From Chloroflexota bacterium (GTDB lineage Bacteria; Chloroflexota; Limnocylindria; Limnocylindrales; CSP1-4), in the NCBI GenBank assembly GCA_004297395.1, contig SCUO01000093.1, positions 186,001-250,000 of the forward strand: a stretch of DNA of 64,000 nucleotides, in the 5' to 3' direction. Of this stretch, positions 30,767-39,317 are shown piece after piece (within the stretch, counting starts at the first letter, position 1; each line of letters begins with the position of its first letter). The notes under the pieces are model-generated. The model was not told where the DNA came from and searched no databases. It saw only the letters and a program-made list of their open reading frames with translations. A program made the position numbers and the translations under genes.

Positions 30767-32065
30767 ATGTTCCTCGATCGGGTGAAGATCCTGGTGCGCG
30801 CCGGCGCGGGTGGCGATGGCGCGGCCACGTTCCGGCGGGAGGCCCACGTCCCGCGCGGCGGTCCCGATGGCGGCGACGGCGGCCGCGGCGGCTCCATCCA
30901 CCTGCGGGTCGACCCGGGCCAGACGACGCTCCGTGACTTCCGTTTCCGGCACCACTTCCGGGCGACGCCCGGGGGCCGTGGCGAGGGATCCCGGCGGCAC
31001 GGTGCGGCCGGCGAGGACCTGGTCCTGGAGGTCCCGCCGGGCACGGCGATCTACGACGACGCAACCGGGGCGCTGCTGGCCGATCTCGTGGCCAGCGGCC
31101 AGGCAGCGATGGTCGCCCGCGGCGGGCGCGGCGGTCTCGGCAACAAGCACTTTGCGACCTCGACCCACCAGGCCCCGCGGCACGCCCAGAAGGGCGAGCC
31201 AGGCGAGGAGCGCTGGCTCCGCCTGGAGCTCCGGCTCATCGCCGACATCGGCCTCGTGGGCCTGCCCAACGCCGGCAAGTCGACGCTCCTCGCGGCGCTC
31301 ACGGCGGCGACCCCGAAGATCGCCGACTACCCGTTCACGACGCTGGAGCCGAATCTCGGGGTCATGGACCTTGGCGACGACGACCCGCGCCTGCCGACGA
31401 TCGCCGATGTCCCCGGCCTGATCGAGGGCGCCAGCGAGGGTGCCGGCTTGGGCCACGCCTTCCTCCGCCACATCGAACGGACGCGGGTTCTCGTCCACAT
31501 CGTCGACGGCGCCGGGCGCGACCCGGAGTGGGACCACGAGGTCATCCGGACCGAGCTCGCCGCGCACGACCCGGCGCTCCTCAAGAAGCCGCTCCTCGTC
31601 GTCTTCAACAAGCTCGACCTGCCGGCGGCCGCCGAGGCCTGGCCGGCCTTTCGCGCCGCGCGCCAGCGGGACGGCCTGCCCGTGATTGCCATCGCCGCGG
31701 CCGAGGGTCGCGGGATCGCCGAGCTCCGGGCCGCCCTCGCCAAGCTCCTGCCGAGCGCCGAGGCGATGGCCGAGCCGCCCGAGCCGGCCGGTGTCGTCGT
31801 CCATCGCATGGCGGAGCTCGGCGACGGCTTCTCGGTCGACCGGGACAGCGACGGCGTCCTGCGCGTCCGGGGCCGTCGTATCGAGCGGATCGCGGCCCAG
31901 ACGAACTTCGAGATCGAGGAATCGGCCGAGCGCTTCCAGCGCGACCTCACCCGCATGGGCATCGACGCCGAGCTGCGGCGAGCCGGCGTCGCCAGCGGCG
32001 ACGTTGTCCGCTTCGGCGAGATCGAGCTCGAGTGGGAGGCCGAGCCCTGGGCCGTCGAGCGGTGA
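30767..32065 (+). CDS. obg: GTPase Obg/CgtA with C-terminal OCT domain
   Basis: MFLDRVKILVRAGAGGDGAATFRREAHVPRGGPDGGDGGRGGSI...LVGLPNAGKSTLLAALTAATPKIADYPFTTLEPNLGVM; OCT segment at C-terminus. Confidence 0.97.
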   Translation: MFLDRVKILVRAGAGGDGAATFRREAHVPRGGPDGGDGGRGGSIHLRVDPGQTTLRDFRFRHHFRATPGGRGEGSRRHGAAGEDLVLEVPPGTAIYDDATGALLADLVASGQAAMVARGGRGGLGNKHFATSTHQAPRHAQKGEPGEERWLRLELRLIADIGLVGLPNAGKSTLLAALTAATPKIADYPFTTLEPNLGVMDLGDDDPRLPTIADVPGLIEGASEGAGLGHAFLRHIERTRVLVHIVDGAGRDPEWDHEVIRTELAAHDPALLKKPLLVVFNKLDLPAAAEAWPAFRAARQRDGLPVIAIAAAEGRGIAELRAALAKLLPSAEAMAEPPEPAGVVVHRMAELGDGFSVDRDSDGVLRVRGRRIERIAAQTNFEIEESAERFQRDLTRMGIDAELRRAGVASGDVVRFGEIELEWEAEPWAVER

Positions 32066-32084
32066 GGGCCGCGATGGCGCGATC

Positions 32085-33197
32085 GTGACGGGCGAGGCCG
32101 GCGAGGCGCGCGCCATCGCCCGGATCGGGATCCTGGGCGGCACGTTCGATCCGGTCCACCTCGGTCATCTCGCGATCGCCGAGGCGGCCCGGACAACACT
32201 CGATCTGGAACGAGTCCTGTTCCTGCCGGCCGGGACGCCGCCCCACAAGCGGGGCGAGGTCGACGCGCCGGCGGCGGACCGGGTGGCGATGGTCGAGCTC
32301 GCCATCTCCGGCCAGCCGGCGTTCGAGCTCAGTCGCGTCGACGTCGATCGTCCGGGGCCGTCCTACACGGCCGATTCGGTCGAGCGCATCGCGGCCGCCG
32401 AGCGGGCGGCCGGGCGCGAGCCTGACCTGTTCCTCATCGTGTCGGCCGAGACCCTGGCCGAGCTGCCCGAGTGGCACGAGCCGGCCCGCCTGCTCGCCAC
32501 CAGCCGGATCGCCGTCGTCCCCCGGCCCGGCCATGCCCGTCCCGACCCCGGCTGGATCGAGGCCAGCTTTCCCGGCCAGGCCGACCGGATCGTGGCCATC
32601 GACGGGCCGCGCCTGGCGATCTCCTCGACCGACATCCGGGAGCGGATCGCCGCCGGCCGGACGGTCCGGCGGCTGCTGCCGGCGGCGGTCGCGCGCTACA
32701 TCGTCGATCATGGCCTCTACCAGCCCCAGCGCCAGTCCCCACCCGAGGAGCCCCAGCCAGTGACCGACCCAGCTCTCGCCCCGCGTCCCGACGGGCTGCC
32801 CCGGCGCGAGACGCCGCCGCCCGTCCCGGCTCGCGCCGCCGCCGTCGACGAGCGCTCGTCGCTCGATCTTGCCCGGCGCGTCGTCGAGCTGGCCGAGGAC
32901 AAGAAGGCGGCCGATATCGTGCTCCTCGACCTGTCCGGCCTGACGACCATGGCCGACTACTTCGTGATCTGCTCCGGCGGGTCGGAGCGGCAGATCGCCG
33001 CGATCGCGGACGGCATCGTGGGGGGCCTCCGGGACGAGAAGATCCGGCCGATCGGGCGCGAGGGTCTCGCCGCGTCGCACTGGGTCCTGGTCGACTTCGG
33101 CTCGGTCATCGTCCACGTCTTCACGCCGCCTGAGCGCGACTTCTACCAGCTCGAGAAGCACTGGGCCGAGGCGAAGACGATCCTCCGCGTCCAGTAG
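32085..33197 (+). CDS. nadD-rsfS: Fused nicotinate-nucleotide adenylyltransferase (NadD) - ribosome silencing factor (RsfS)
   Basis: One open frame: RIGILGGTFDPVHLGHLAIAEAA...RLAISSTDIRERIAAG...ARYIVDHGLYQP then linker then DLARRVVELAEDKKAADIVLLDLSGLTTMADYFVICSGGSERQIAAIADGI...HWVLVDFGSVIVHVFTPPERDFYQLEKHWAEA. In-frame GTG at 32760 preceded by GAGGAG. Confidence 0.9.
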   Translation: MTGEAGEARAIARIGILGGTFDPVHLGHLAIAEAARTTLDLERVLFLPAGTPPHKRGEVDAPAADRVAMVELAISGQPAFELSRVDVDRPGPSYTADSVERIAAAERAAGREPDLFLIVSAETLAELPEWHEPARLLATSRIAVVPRPGHARPDPGWIEASFPGQADRIVAIDGPRLAISSTDIRERIAAGRTVRRLLPAAVARYIVDHGLYQPQRQSPPEEPQPVTDPALAPRPDGLPRRETPPPVPARAAAVDERSSLDLARRVVELAEDKKAADIVLLDLSGLTTMADYFVICSGGSERQIAAIADGIVGGLRDEKIRPIGREGLAASHWVLVDFGSVIVHVFTPPERDFYQLEKHWAEAKTILRVQ

Positions 33198-33289
33198 CCG
33201 CCGGGCCGAATGGCCCAGCGCCCGCACGCAGGCGTACCGGGGGGACCCGTACCGTCGGGTCATGTCGGCCGGGGACGGCCCCTCCAAGA

Positions 33290-33547
33290 ATGCGGTGCAT
33301 GACGTCCAGTCGCGAGCGCTGCCCCGCCTGCACCCGTCGCCTGATCACGACCCGGTTCGACACCACGTTCCGGATGCCGGATCAGACCGAGCGGCTGTGT
33401 TTCGGCATCCCCGGCGGCCTGTGCGAGGACTGCCACCAGCTGTACATCGATCCAGACCTGATCGAGCTCCTCGATCTCGGCTCCGGCCACTGTACGTTCG
33501 CGATCGAGAGCGATCTCGTGATCCAGGAGCAGGCCTGGTCGGCATGA
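33290..33547 (+). CDS. Small zinc-ribbon (YgiT-like) protein
   Basis: ERCPACTRRLITTRFDTTF...PGGLCEDCHQLYIDPDLIELLDLG: two CxxC pairs. Confidence 0.65.
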   Translation: MRCMTSSRERCPACTRRLITTRFDTTFRMPDQTERLCFGIPGGLCEDCHQLYIDPDLIELLDLGSGHCTFAIESDLVIQEQAWSA

Positions 33548-33643
33548 GCACCGTCCGGATCCCCGCCCGGCGGACGCGACCGCCGCAGCGCACCCTCCCG
33601 GTCCTGCTCCCGGCCTGGCTTCGCCACCAGGTGCCCGAGCGGG

Positions 33644-34792
33644 TCAGCCGGCCGGCGCCACCCGATCAGCCACCCACAGGTCAAACGCCAGCCTGACGGC
33701 CGCGTCGCCGGCCACGCTGCCGCCGACTCCCTTGACGAGCGAATCCAGCTCCAGCAGGCCCTCGAGGGCCGCGCCGAGCTCGTCGACTGTCCACGCCCTG
33801 GCCTGGCGGGCGAGGGTCTCGGCCCGGAACGGCTGGAGACGCATCGAGCGGACGAGCGATCCCGGCGTCTCACCGCCTGTCAGGCGGTCCGCCACCTCGA
33901 GGAGCTCCCGCATCCGGCGGTGCAGGACCGCCAGGAGGACCGGCTCCGGCGTGGCCTCCAGGAGGCGCTCGAGGAGCTCGAGGGCGCGGGCCCGTTGGCG
34001 CATTCCCACGGCGTCCACGAATGCCCAGATCGAGCCCGGCACGACCTCGGCGACGAGGTCGCGGACGTCGTCGACGGTCACGGCCGGGCCGGAGCCCGCC
34101 GGGCCGGAGCCCGCCGGGCCGGAGCCCGCCGGATCGAGCGTGGCGTGGCGGAGGGCGAGCTTCTCGAGCTCGGTCACCGCCAGGCGGCCCTGCTGGCGCC
34201 GGTCGACGTCGCCCTCGCGGACGAAGCCACCGACCCTGGTCGCGAGCTCCCGCGCGGCGCCGGGGGCCAGGGCGATGCCGCGCTCCCGGGCGCGCGCCTC
34301 GATCCAGGCGGCCAGGCCGCCTTCGCGCGGGGCCTCGAAGCGACGGACCTCCCCGCCGGCCGAGCGAACGGCGTCGGCGAGTGCCTTCGAGGGCGGATCC
34401 TTCTTGCCGCTGTCGGTCTCCTCGGCGACCACAAGCCCGTTGCCATCGGCCAGGGTCGCCACCGCCGCGACGAGCGCGTCCCGGTCCTCGCCGCGCCGGA
34501 CGAGGGGGCCCGCGTTCGTGAGGATGGCCAGGGTCCCCGACCCGAACAGGGTCCCCGTCGAGAGGCGTGCCCGGATCTCGCCAATCGTCCGGGCCGCCTC
34601 GCCGACCTCGCCCCGCACGCGCCAGCGCTCGGGTGGGCCGCCCGGGAATCGGATCGGGTCGAGTCGGACCGCCTCGGCGGCGGCTTCCAGGCCGTAGGCG
34701 TCGTCGCCCCAGAAGTAGGCGACCGGGGTCGCGCTCGAGCCGGGCAGTCGGGAGGCCGCGGAACCAGGACGTGGGGATGTCACCGCCGGCAT
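33644..34792 (-). CDS. holA: DNA polymerase III delta subunit
   Basis: VAYFWGDDAYGLEAAAEAVRL...VVAEETDSGKKDPPSKALADAV...VDAVGMRQRARALELLERLLEATPEPVLLAVLHRRMRELLEV; downstream of comEA-comEC. Confidence 0.85.
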   Translation of the reverse strand: MPAVTSPRPGSAASRLPGSSATPVAYFWGDDAYGLEAAAEAVRLDPIRFPGGPPERWRVRGEVGEAARTIGEIRARLSTGTLFGSGTLAILTNAGPLVRRGEDRDALVAAVATLADGNGLVVAEETDSGKKDPPSKALADAVRSAGGEVRRFEAPREGGLAAWIEARARERGIALAPGAARELATRVGGFVREGDVDRRQQGRLAVTELEKLALRHATLDPAGSGPAGSGPAGSGPAVTVDDVRDLVAEVVPGSIWAFVDAVGMRQRARALELLERLLEATPEPVLLAVLHRRMRELLEVADRLTGGETPGSLVRSMRLQPFRAETLARQARAWTVDELGAALEGLLELDSLVKGVGGSVAGDAAVRLAFDLWVADRVAPAG

Positions 34793-37439
34793 GGTAGCCG
34801 AGGGTCTCGCCCCGGATCGCGGCGGGCGGCCACCGGCCCGCCGGCGGCGAGGCCGGGAGCTGGATCGTCGACGGCCTGGCCGTCGTCTCGACCTCGTTGT
34901 CCGGGGACGCCACCACGAGGTCGACGGAGCTCGGCTGCTGGACGGGCACGGCGCACAGGAACGCCGGGACCACCGAGCCCGCGATCGCTGTGGAGGTCAC
35001 CGGTGCGTCGACCGTCACGGCGACGTTGCTCGCCGGAAAAGAGCCAGCGTCCGCGGTTGCGTGGACCTGGATCGGGCCGGGCCCCAGCTCCAGCTCCACC
35101 GTCCCGTTCGTGTCCGTTCGGAGGACCCGGGTCCCGCCGACCTCGATCCTCGCCACCGTCGCCGGCGCGGGGTGGCCGTACGGGTTGCCGCGGCCCGACG
35201 AGATGATCGCGACACGGGGCCGGGTCGCGGCCAGGAACGGCTCGGTCGATGCCGTGCGCGATCCGTGGTGGGCGACCTTGAGGATCTCGACCGCGGGCAG
35301 GGAGCGGGCGAGGAGCGTCGGGTCGATCTCCTCCTCGATGTCGCCGGTCAGGAGAAATCGGTGGCCCGCGGCCTCGCCGAGGAGGACGATCGAAACATTG
35401 TTGATGCCCGTCCCGCCGTCCGGCGGCGTCTCGGGCACGCTGCCGATGTCCGGCCACAGGACCCGGAGGTCGACGTCGTCGATCGCGAGGCGATCACCGG
35501 TCGCGAGGATGCCACGCTCGACCCCGCCGGCGGCGAGGGCGGCGTTCAGGGCCACGTAGCCGGGGCCGGGGCCGATCATTCCCGGTTCGAGGACGCGCTG
35601 CACCGCGTACCGGCCGAGGAGGCTCGCCAGCCCGGCGGCGTGATCCTCGTGGGGGTGGCTGAGGACGATGACATCGATGCGCCGATCCCACGGCGGGAGC
35701 TGCTCGTCGAGGGCGACGAGGAGTCTCCCGGGATCGGGGCCGCCGTCCACGAGGAGGCGGGTGCCTCGCTGACCCTCGAGGAGGATCGCGTCGCCCTGGC
35801 CCACGTCCAGGACGGTCAGCCGGGCGACGCCGTCGGGACGATGGACGACCGCGATCGCGAGGGCCACGACCGCCGCCGCCAGGCCCCCGGCGATCGCCCG
35901 CTCGAGGCGGGTCCTCGGCCCTCGCGGCAGGGCCGTGCCATGTGGCGGCGGTGCGACTGCGCCCGCCGGTTGGCGCTTCGACTCGGTCCGGGCCCGCGCC
36001 CGGAGAGCGCGATCGGCGAGGAGGATGAGCGCGCCCGCCGACGCGGCGACGCCGGCGTCCCAGGGCGCCGCGAGCTCGAGGCTCGCGAACGGGATCGAAG
36101 CCCCGGCCCTGACGAGCCCGACGATCGTGGCAAGGAGGGTCCAGGCGGGCAGGCCCCCGACGGTGGCCACCAGTCCCGGCGCGCCGGCTGTGGCCAGCCC
36201 GCCCGCGACGAGGGCGATCGCCCCGGCGGCCATGGCCGGGGCCACGAGCGGGACGACACCGAGGTTCACGATCGGCGAGACGATCGACAGCCGCCCGAAC
36301 TCCAGCGCAACGATCGGGAGCGTCGCCAGCTGGGCGGCGAGCGAGACCCCCAGCGCTTCAGCGAGCCAGGCCCGGAGGCGCCCGGGCGAGGGTCCGGCGA
36401 GGCGCGCGGAGAGCGGCGTGCCCCACGCGATCAGGCCGGCGGTCGCCAGCGCGGACAGCTGGAAGCCGACGTCCTCGATGAGGCCGGGATCGACGAGCAG
36501 GAGCACGGTCACGGCCCAGCCGATCGCCGCCGCGGCCCGGCTCGGCCGGCCGAGCTCGCGTGCCAGCAGCACGACGCCGGCCATCGCCGCGGCCCGGACA
36601 ACTGACGGCGACGCGCCGACGAAGATCACGTAGGCGACGATCGCGATCGCCGTCAGGGCGGCGCGGCGACGCCGGGCGAACCGTCCGGCCAGGGCGCCGA
36701 GCGTGGCCGCGACGATGGCGATGTTCCAGCCCGAGATCGCCACCACGTGGCTGGCCCCGACGGTCGTGAAGGCAGCCGCGAGGTCGCGGTCGACGCGGTC
36801 GCGGAGGCCGATCAGGATCCCCGACGCGAGACCCGCCTCGGGCTCCGGGATCGCGAGTCGGAGGGCCTCGTCGGCGGCTCGGCGGAGGCCCTCGAGGGTC
36901 CGCGCGGCGTCGTCGGACACGCCGAGGACCTCGACCGACCGGGCGCGGAGGACGCCGGCGGCACCGATTCTCGCGAGGTACTCGCCGTACTCGCCGTCGG
37001 GCCGAGGTTCGGGCACGCCGTCGACGCCGACCCGGTCGCCGGGCACGACCACCGGCCAGGCGGGCAGGGTCGCAGCGAGGCGAAGGCCCGGCGGCGAGGC
37101 GAGGTCGAGCACAGCCGGGCGATGGCCCTCGCGGAGCGGCCCGACGCTCACGACAACCGCCGTCCACGGACCCTCGCCATCGGGCAGGGCGACGATCGCC
37201 GGCGGCGGGGCGGGCGGGGCAGCGAGGAGACGGATGGCGAGGGCGCCGGCACCCATCGCGGCCGCCACGAGGGCCAGCCCGAAGCGCCGCCGGCTCCGGA
37301 GCACCGCGACGACGCGGCCCGCCAGGGCGAGCCCGCCGGCACCGAGGAGGACGGCAACGGCGAGTGGCGGCCCGGCCGCCTCGCCCGAGGCGAGGATGAG
37401 CGCGGCGGCGATCGCGCCCGTCGCCAGCCAGGAGCTCAC
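33870..37439 (-). CDS. comEC: ComEC/Rec2 DNA uptake channel; open frame continues about 920 bp into holA
   Basis: ComEC competence domain (VVAISGWNIAIVAATLGALAG...VGASPSVVRAAAMAG) and MBL domain (LDVGQGDAILLEGQRGTRLLVDGGPDPG...VLSHPHEDHAAGL...VAHHGSRTAS). The recognisable protein ends around 34800. Confidence 0.9.
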   Translation of the reverse strand: MSSWLATGAIAAALILASGEAAGPPLAVAVLLGAGGLALAGRVVAVLRSRRRFGLALVAAAMGAGALAIRLLAAPPAPPPAIVALPDGEGPWTAVVVSVGPLREGHRPAVLDLASPPGLRLAATLPAWPVVVPGDRVGVDGVPEPRPDGEYGEYLARIGAAGVLRARSVEVLGVSDDAARTLEGLRRAADEALRLAIPEPEAGLASGILIGLRDRVDRDLAAAFTTVGASHVVAISGWNIAIVAATLGALAGRFARRRRAALTAIAIVAYVIFVGASPSVVRAAAMAGVVLLARELGRPSRAAAAIGWAVTVLLLVDPGLIEDVGFQLSALATAGLIAWGTPLSARLAGPSPGRLRAWLAEALGVSLAAQLATLPIVALEFGRLSIVSPIVNLGVVPLVAPAMAAGAIALVAGGLATAGAPGLVATVGGLPAWTLLATIVGLVRAGASIPFASLELAAPWDAGVAASAGALILLADRALRARARTESKRQPAGAVAPPPHGTALPRGPRTRLERAIAGGLAAAVVALAIAVVHRPDGVARLTVLDVGQGDAILLEGQRGTRLLVDGGPDPGRLLVALDEQLPPWDRRIDVIVLSHPHEDHAAGLASLLGRYAVQRVLEPGMIGPGPGYVALNAALAAGGVERGILATGDRLAIDDVDLRVLWPDIGSVPETPPDGGTGINNVSIVLLGEAAGHRFLLTGDIEEEIDPTLLARSLPAVEILKVAHHGSRTASTEPFLAATRPRVAIISSGRGNPYGHPAPATVARIEVGGTRVLRTDTNGTVELELGPGPIQVHATADAGSFPASNVAVTVDAPVTSTAIAGSVVPAFLCAVPVQQPSSVDLVVASPDNEVETTARPSTIQLPASPPAGRWPPAAIRGETLGYHAGGDIPTSWFRGLPTARLERDPGRLLLGRRRLRPGSRRRGGPTRPDPIPGRPTRALARAGRGRRGGPDDWRDPGTPLDGDPVRVGDPGHPHERGPPRPARRGPGRARRGGGDPGRWQRACGRRGDRQRQEGSALEGTRRRRSLGRRGGPSLRGPARRRPGRLDRGARPGARHRPGPRRRAGARDQGRWLRPRGRRRPAPAGPPGGDRAREARPPPRHARSGGLRPGGLRPGGLRPGRDRRRRPRPRRRGRAGLDLGIRGRRGNAPTGPRPRAPRAPPGGHAGAGPPGGPAPPDAGAPRGGGPPDRR
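34086..34130 (-). repeat. 15-bp x3 perfect in-frame tandem repeat in holA
   Basis: GGGCCGGAGCCCGCC at 34086-34100, 34101-34115, 34116-34130, encoding (GSGPA)n on the minus strand. Confidence 0.95.
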
Positions 37440-37445
37440 CGACCG

Positions 37446-38144
37446 TCAGCGAACCGTGACGAGGTCGCGGAGGGACGCGAACGTCTTCGCCCCGACCAGC
37501 TTCCTCGTCCGGAGGTCATCCACGCTGCCGAACGGCTCGTCGGCCCGCGAATCGATGATCTTGGTCGCGGTCACCGGGCCGATGCCGGGTAGTGCCTCGA
37601 GCTCGGCCTGGGTGGCCGTGTTGAGGTCGACGAGCCCGCCGGCCGACCCGCCACCCGACCCGCCACCTGAACCTCCGTCGCCGTCGGTGGGGGCCGGATC
37701 GTCGCGGGACGGCACGATAACTCGGGCGCCGTCCTCGAGCACGGCCGCCAGATTCAGCTCCGCCGCCGCCCGGGCCGCGTCCACCCGCGGCCCGAAGCCG
37801 CCGGCCGCCGACAGGGCATCGCCGACGCGCGACCCCGGGGCCAGGCGGTACACGCCCGGCGTCATGACCGCGCCGGCGACGTCGACGACGATCTCGGGCG
37901 CGCCGCCGCCGGACCCGCCGGGTCCCCCAGATGCGGCAACGATCACCGAGCCGCCATCGATCCCGGACCCGGGCAGGCCGCCCGTGGCGACGACGATCGC
38001 CGCGCCGAGGAGGAGGGCGATGCCGCCGGCCGCGAGGGCGACCATCGATCGGGACGGCGTGGCCGCCGCCGCGCCCGCCGGCCCGGCGCTCGACGGGGCG
38101 GCGGGGGCGTCAACGACGCGCCAGGGTGCGCTGGATGGGTCCAC
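37446..38144 (-). CDS. comEA: ComEA-like helix-hairpin-helix protein with SLBB domain
   Basis: [37 protein letters not shown] (SLBB) and [40 protein letters not shown] (HhH). Start could be GTG 38144 or the ORF start at 38204. Confidence 0.9.
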   Translation of the reverse strand: MDPSSAPWRVVDAPAAPSSAGPAGAAAATPSRSMVALAAGGIALLLGAAIVVATGGLPGSGIDGGSVIVAASGGPGGSGGGAPEIVVDVAGAVMTPGVYRLAPGSRVGDALSAAGGFGPRVDAARAAAELNLAAVLEDGARVIVPSRDDPAPTDGDGGSGGGSGGGSAGGLVDLNTATQAELEALPGIGPVTATKIIDSRADEPFGSVDDLRTRKLVGAKTFASLRDLVTVR

Positions 38145-38183
38145 GAGACCTCGTCCGGCGGGTCTTCCAGGCGGGAATGGCAG

Positions 38184-38221
38184 ACGTCCCGTCCGCCGGG
38201 GCACTTCGTCGGACGGGACGT
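38184..38221 (-). promoter_or_regulatory. 12-bp perfect hairpin at the 5' end of comEA
   Basis: ACGTCCCGTCCG (38184-38195) / CGGACGGGACGT (38210-38221), 14-nt loop. Confidence 0.5.
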
Positions 38222-38322
38222 GGCGGAGAGGCTACGCGGTCCCGCTTAGCTGCGACTTACCCGCGGTGCGCAAACGCACCGGAATCGGTACGGCCCGCGA
38301 GGACAGCAACGCATGCCCGTGC

Positions 38323-38745
38323 TCAGCGGGCGAGCTGCTCCCAGGGGACCCAGTGGGTGCCGTCCCACCAGCGGTGCCAGGTGCGGCCGTCGCGGCCGAG
38401 GGCGAAGACGTCGAGGCGATCGGCGCCCCACGATGATGCGGCCGGGGTCTCCGATGGGTCGAGCTCGCCACCGAGGGTCTCCCAGCCATGCCAGGCGAGA
38501 CCGTCCCAGTAGCGATTCCAGAGCTGGCCGTCGGGCATGACGGCGAAGACCTCGAGCTGGCCGACCGCCCAGGCCGTGACAGCCGGAGCCGAAGCGAGCG
38601 TCCCGCCGAGCGATTCGGGCTCGGCCCAGGCGCCGTCCTCGAAGACGCGGTGGATGAGCGCGCCGTCGAAATCGACCCAGAAGGAATCGATCCGTCCCTC
38701 ACCCCAGGACACCGCGGTCATCCCGCGGCCGTGCGTGCTCGTCAT
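38323..38745 (-). CDS. Small three-repeat beta-propeller/PLL-like lectin-fold protein
   Basis: Repeats SWGEGRIDSFWVDFDGALIHRVFEDGAWAEPESLGG / AWAVGQLEVFAVMPDGQLWNRYWDGLAWHGWETLGG / SWGADRLDVFALGRDGRTWHRWWDGTHWVPWEQL. Confidence 0.65.
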   Translation of the reverse strand: MTSTHGRGMTAVSWGEGRIDSFWVDFDGALIHRVFEDGAWAEPESLGGTLASAPAVTAWAVGQLEVFAVMPDGQLWNRYWDGLAWHGWETLGGELDPSETPAASSWGADRLDVFALGRDGRTWHRWWDGTHWVPWEQLAR

Positions 38746-38794
38746 TGGGAGAACGGTAGTGGGAAGCGCGAAGCCGCGCAGGGCTCGAGGAGCC

Positions 38795-39013
38795 CTACGC
38801 GGTCGCGGGGCGCTGGCCGGACGGCCGAGCGGCTGTCGAGCCGCGCCGGCCGATCCGGGGGAGCCGGTGGAGGAGACCGGCGAGGCGCCCGGTGATGGTG
38901 ACTGCATGCGAGCGGGTAGCGCCGCGGATGATTGCCCGGCGGCGATCCTCCTCGGCCTCCCGGAGGAGGTCCTGGAGGTGCAGGGTGGCGATGTAGGCGG
39001 CAACGGGATGCAC
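38795..39013 (-). CDS. Small hypothetical protein (about 72 aa)
   Basis: VHPVAAYIATLHLQDLLREAEEDRRRAIIRGATRSHAVTITGRLAGLLHRLPRIGRRG from GTG 39011-39013; type of sequence I associate with actinobacterial-like small proteins (recollection only). Confidence 0.5.
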   Translation of the reverse strand: MHPVAAYIATLHLQDLLREAEEDRRRAIIRGATRSHAVTITGRLAGLLHRLPRIGRRGSTAARPSGQRPATA

Positions 39014-39080
39014 GCGATGGGTCCCTTTCGAGGTCAAGGTGGGGGTCTTGGAGATCGAGCTCGGCGATCCGCTGCTGCGG

Positions 39081-39206
39081 TCAGCGAGCGTGCGAGTCAC
39101 CGATCGTCGGTCGCGAATCGACGCCCCAGCGGTTCGCGGCGTAGCCGAGGAAGCCGAGGGTAGCGATGATCGAGACGAGGGCAACGATGCCGGTGATGAT
39201 GTCCAT
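39081..39206 (-). CDS. Small single-pass membrane protein (41 aa)
   Basis: Manual translation: MDIITGIVALVSIIATLGFLGYAANRWGVDSRPTIGDSHAR; ATG 39204-39206, preceded by AAAGGGGTCC; not in the ORF track (too short). Confidence 0.55.
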   Translation of the reverse strand: MDIITGIVALVSIIATLGFLGYAANRWGVDSRPTIGDSHAR

Positions 39207-39226
39207 CGAGGACCCCTTTCCGTGGG

Positions 39227-39300
39227 ACGCGTAACCTGTTGAGCAGGTCCAATCGGTTATGGGTGAACCTTACCCGCTTGCGCGTAACCTGTCAAGCGGT
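39227..39300. promoter_or_regulatory. Repeated operator-like sites in divergent promoter of the CGNR regulator
   Basis: CGCGTAACCTGT at 39228-39239 and 39281-39292; ACCTG-TTGAG-CAGGT palindrome; CCGCTTG(39274-39280)/CAAGCGG(39293-39299) inverted repeat. Confidence 0.5.
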
Positions 39301-39317
39301 ATAGAGTGGTTATCGAC

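Noticed and set aside
33544-33696. 50-aa ORF MSTVRIPARRTRPPQRTLPVLLPAWLRHQ...
   Set aside because: Has ATGA coupling to the zinc-ribbon gene, but it runs into the 3' end of convergent holA and is low-complexity; not supported enough to list as a gene.
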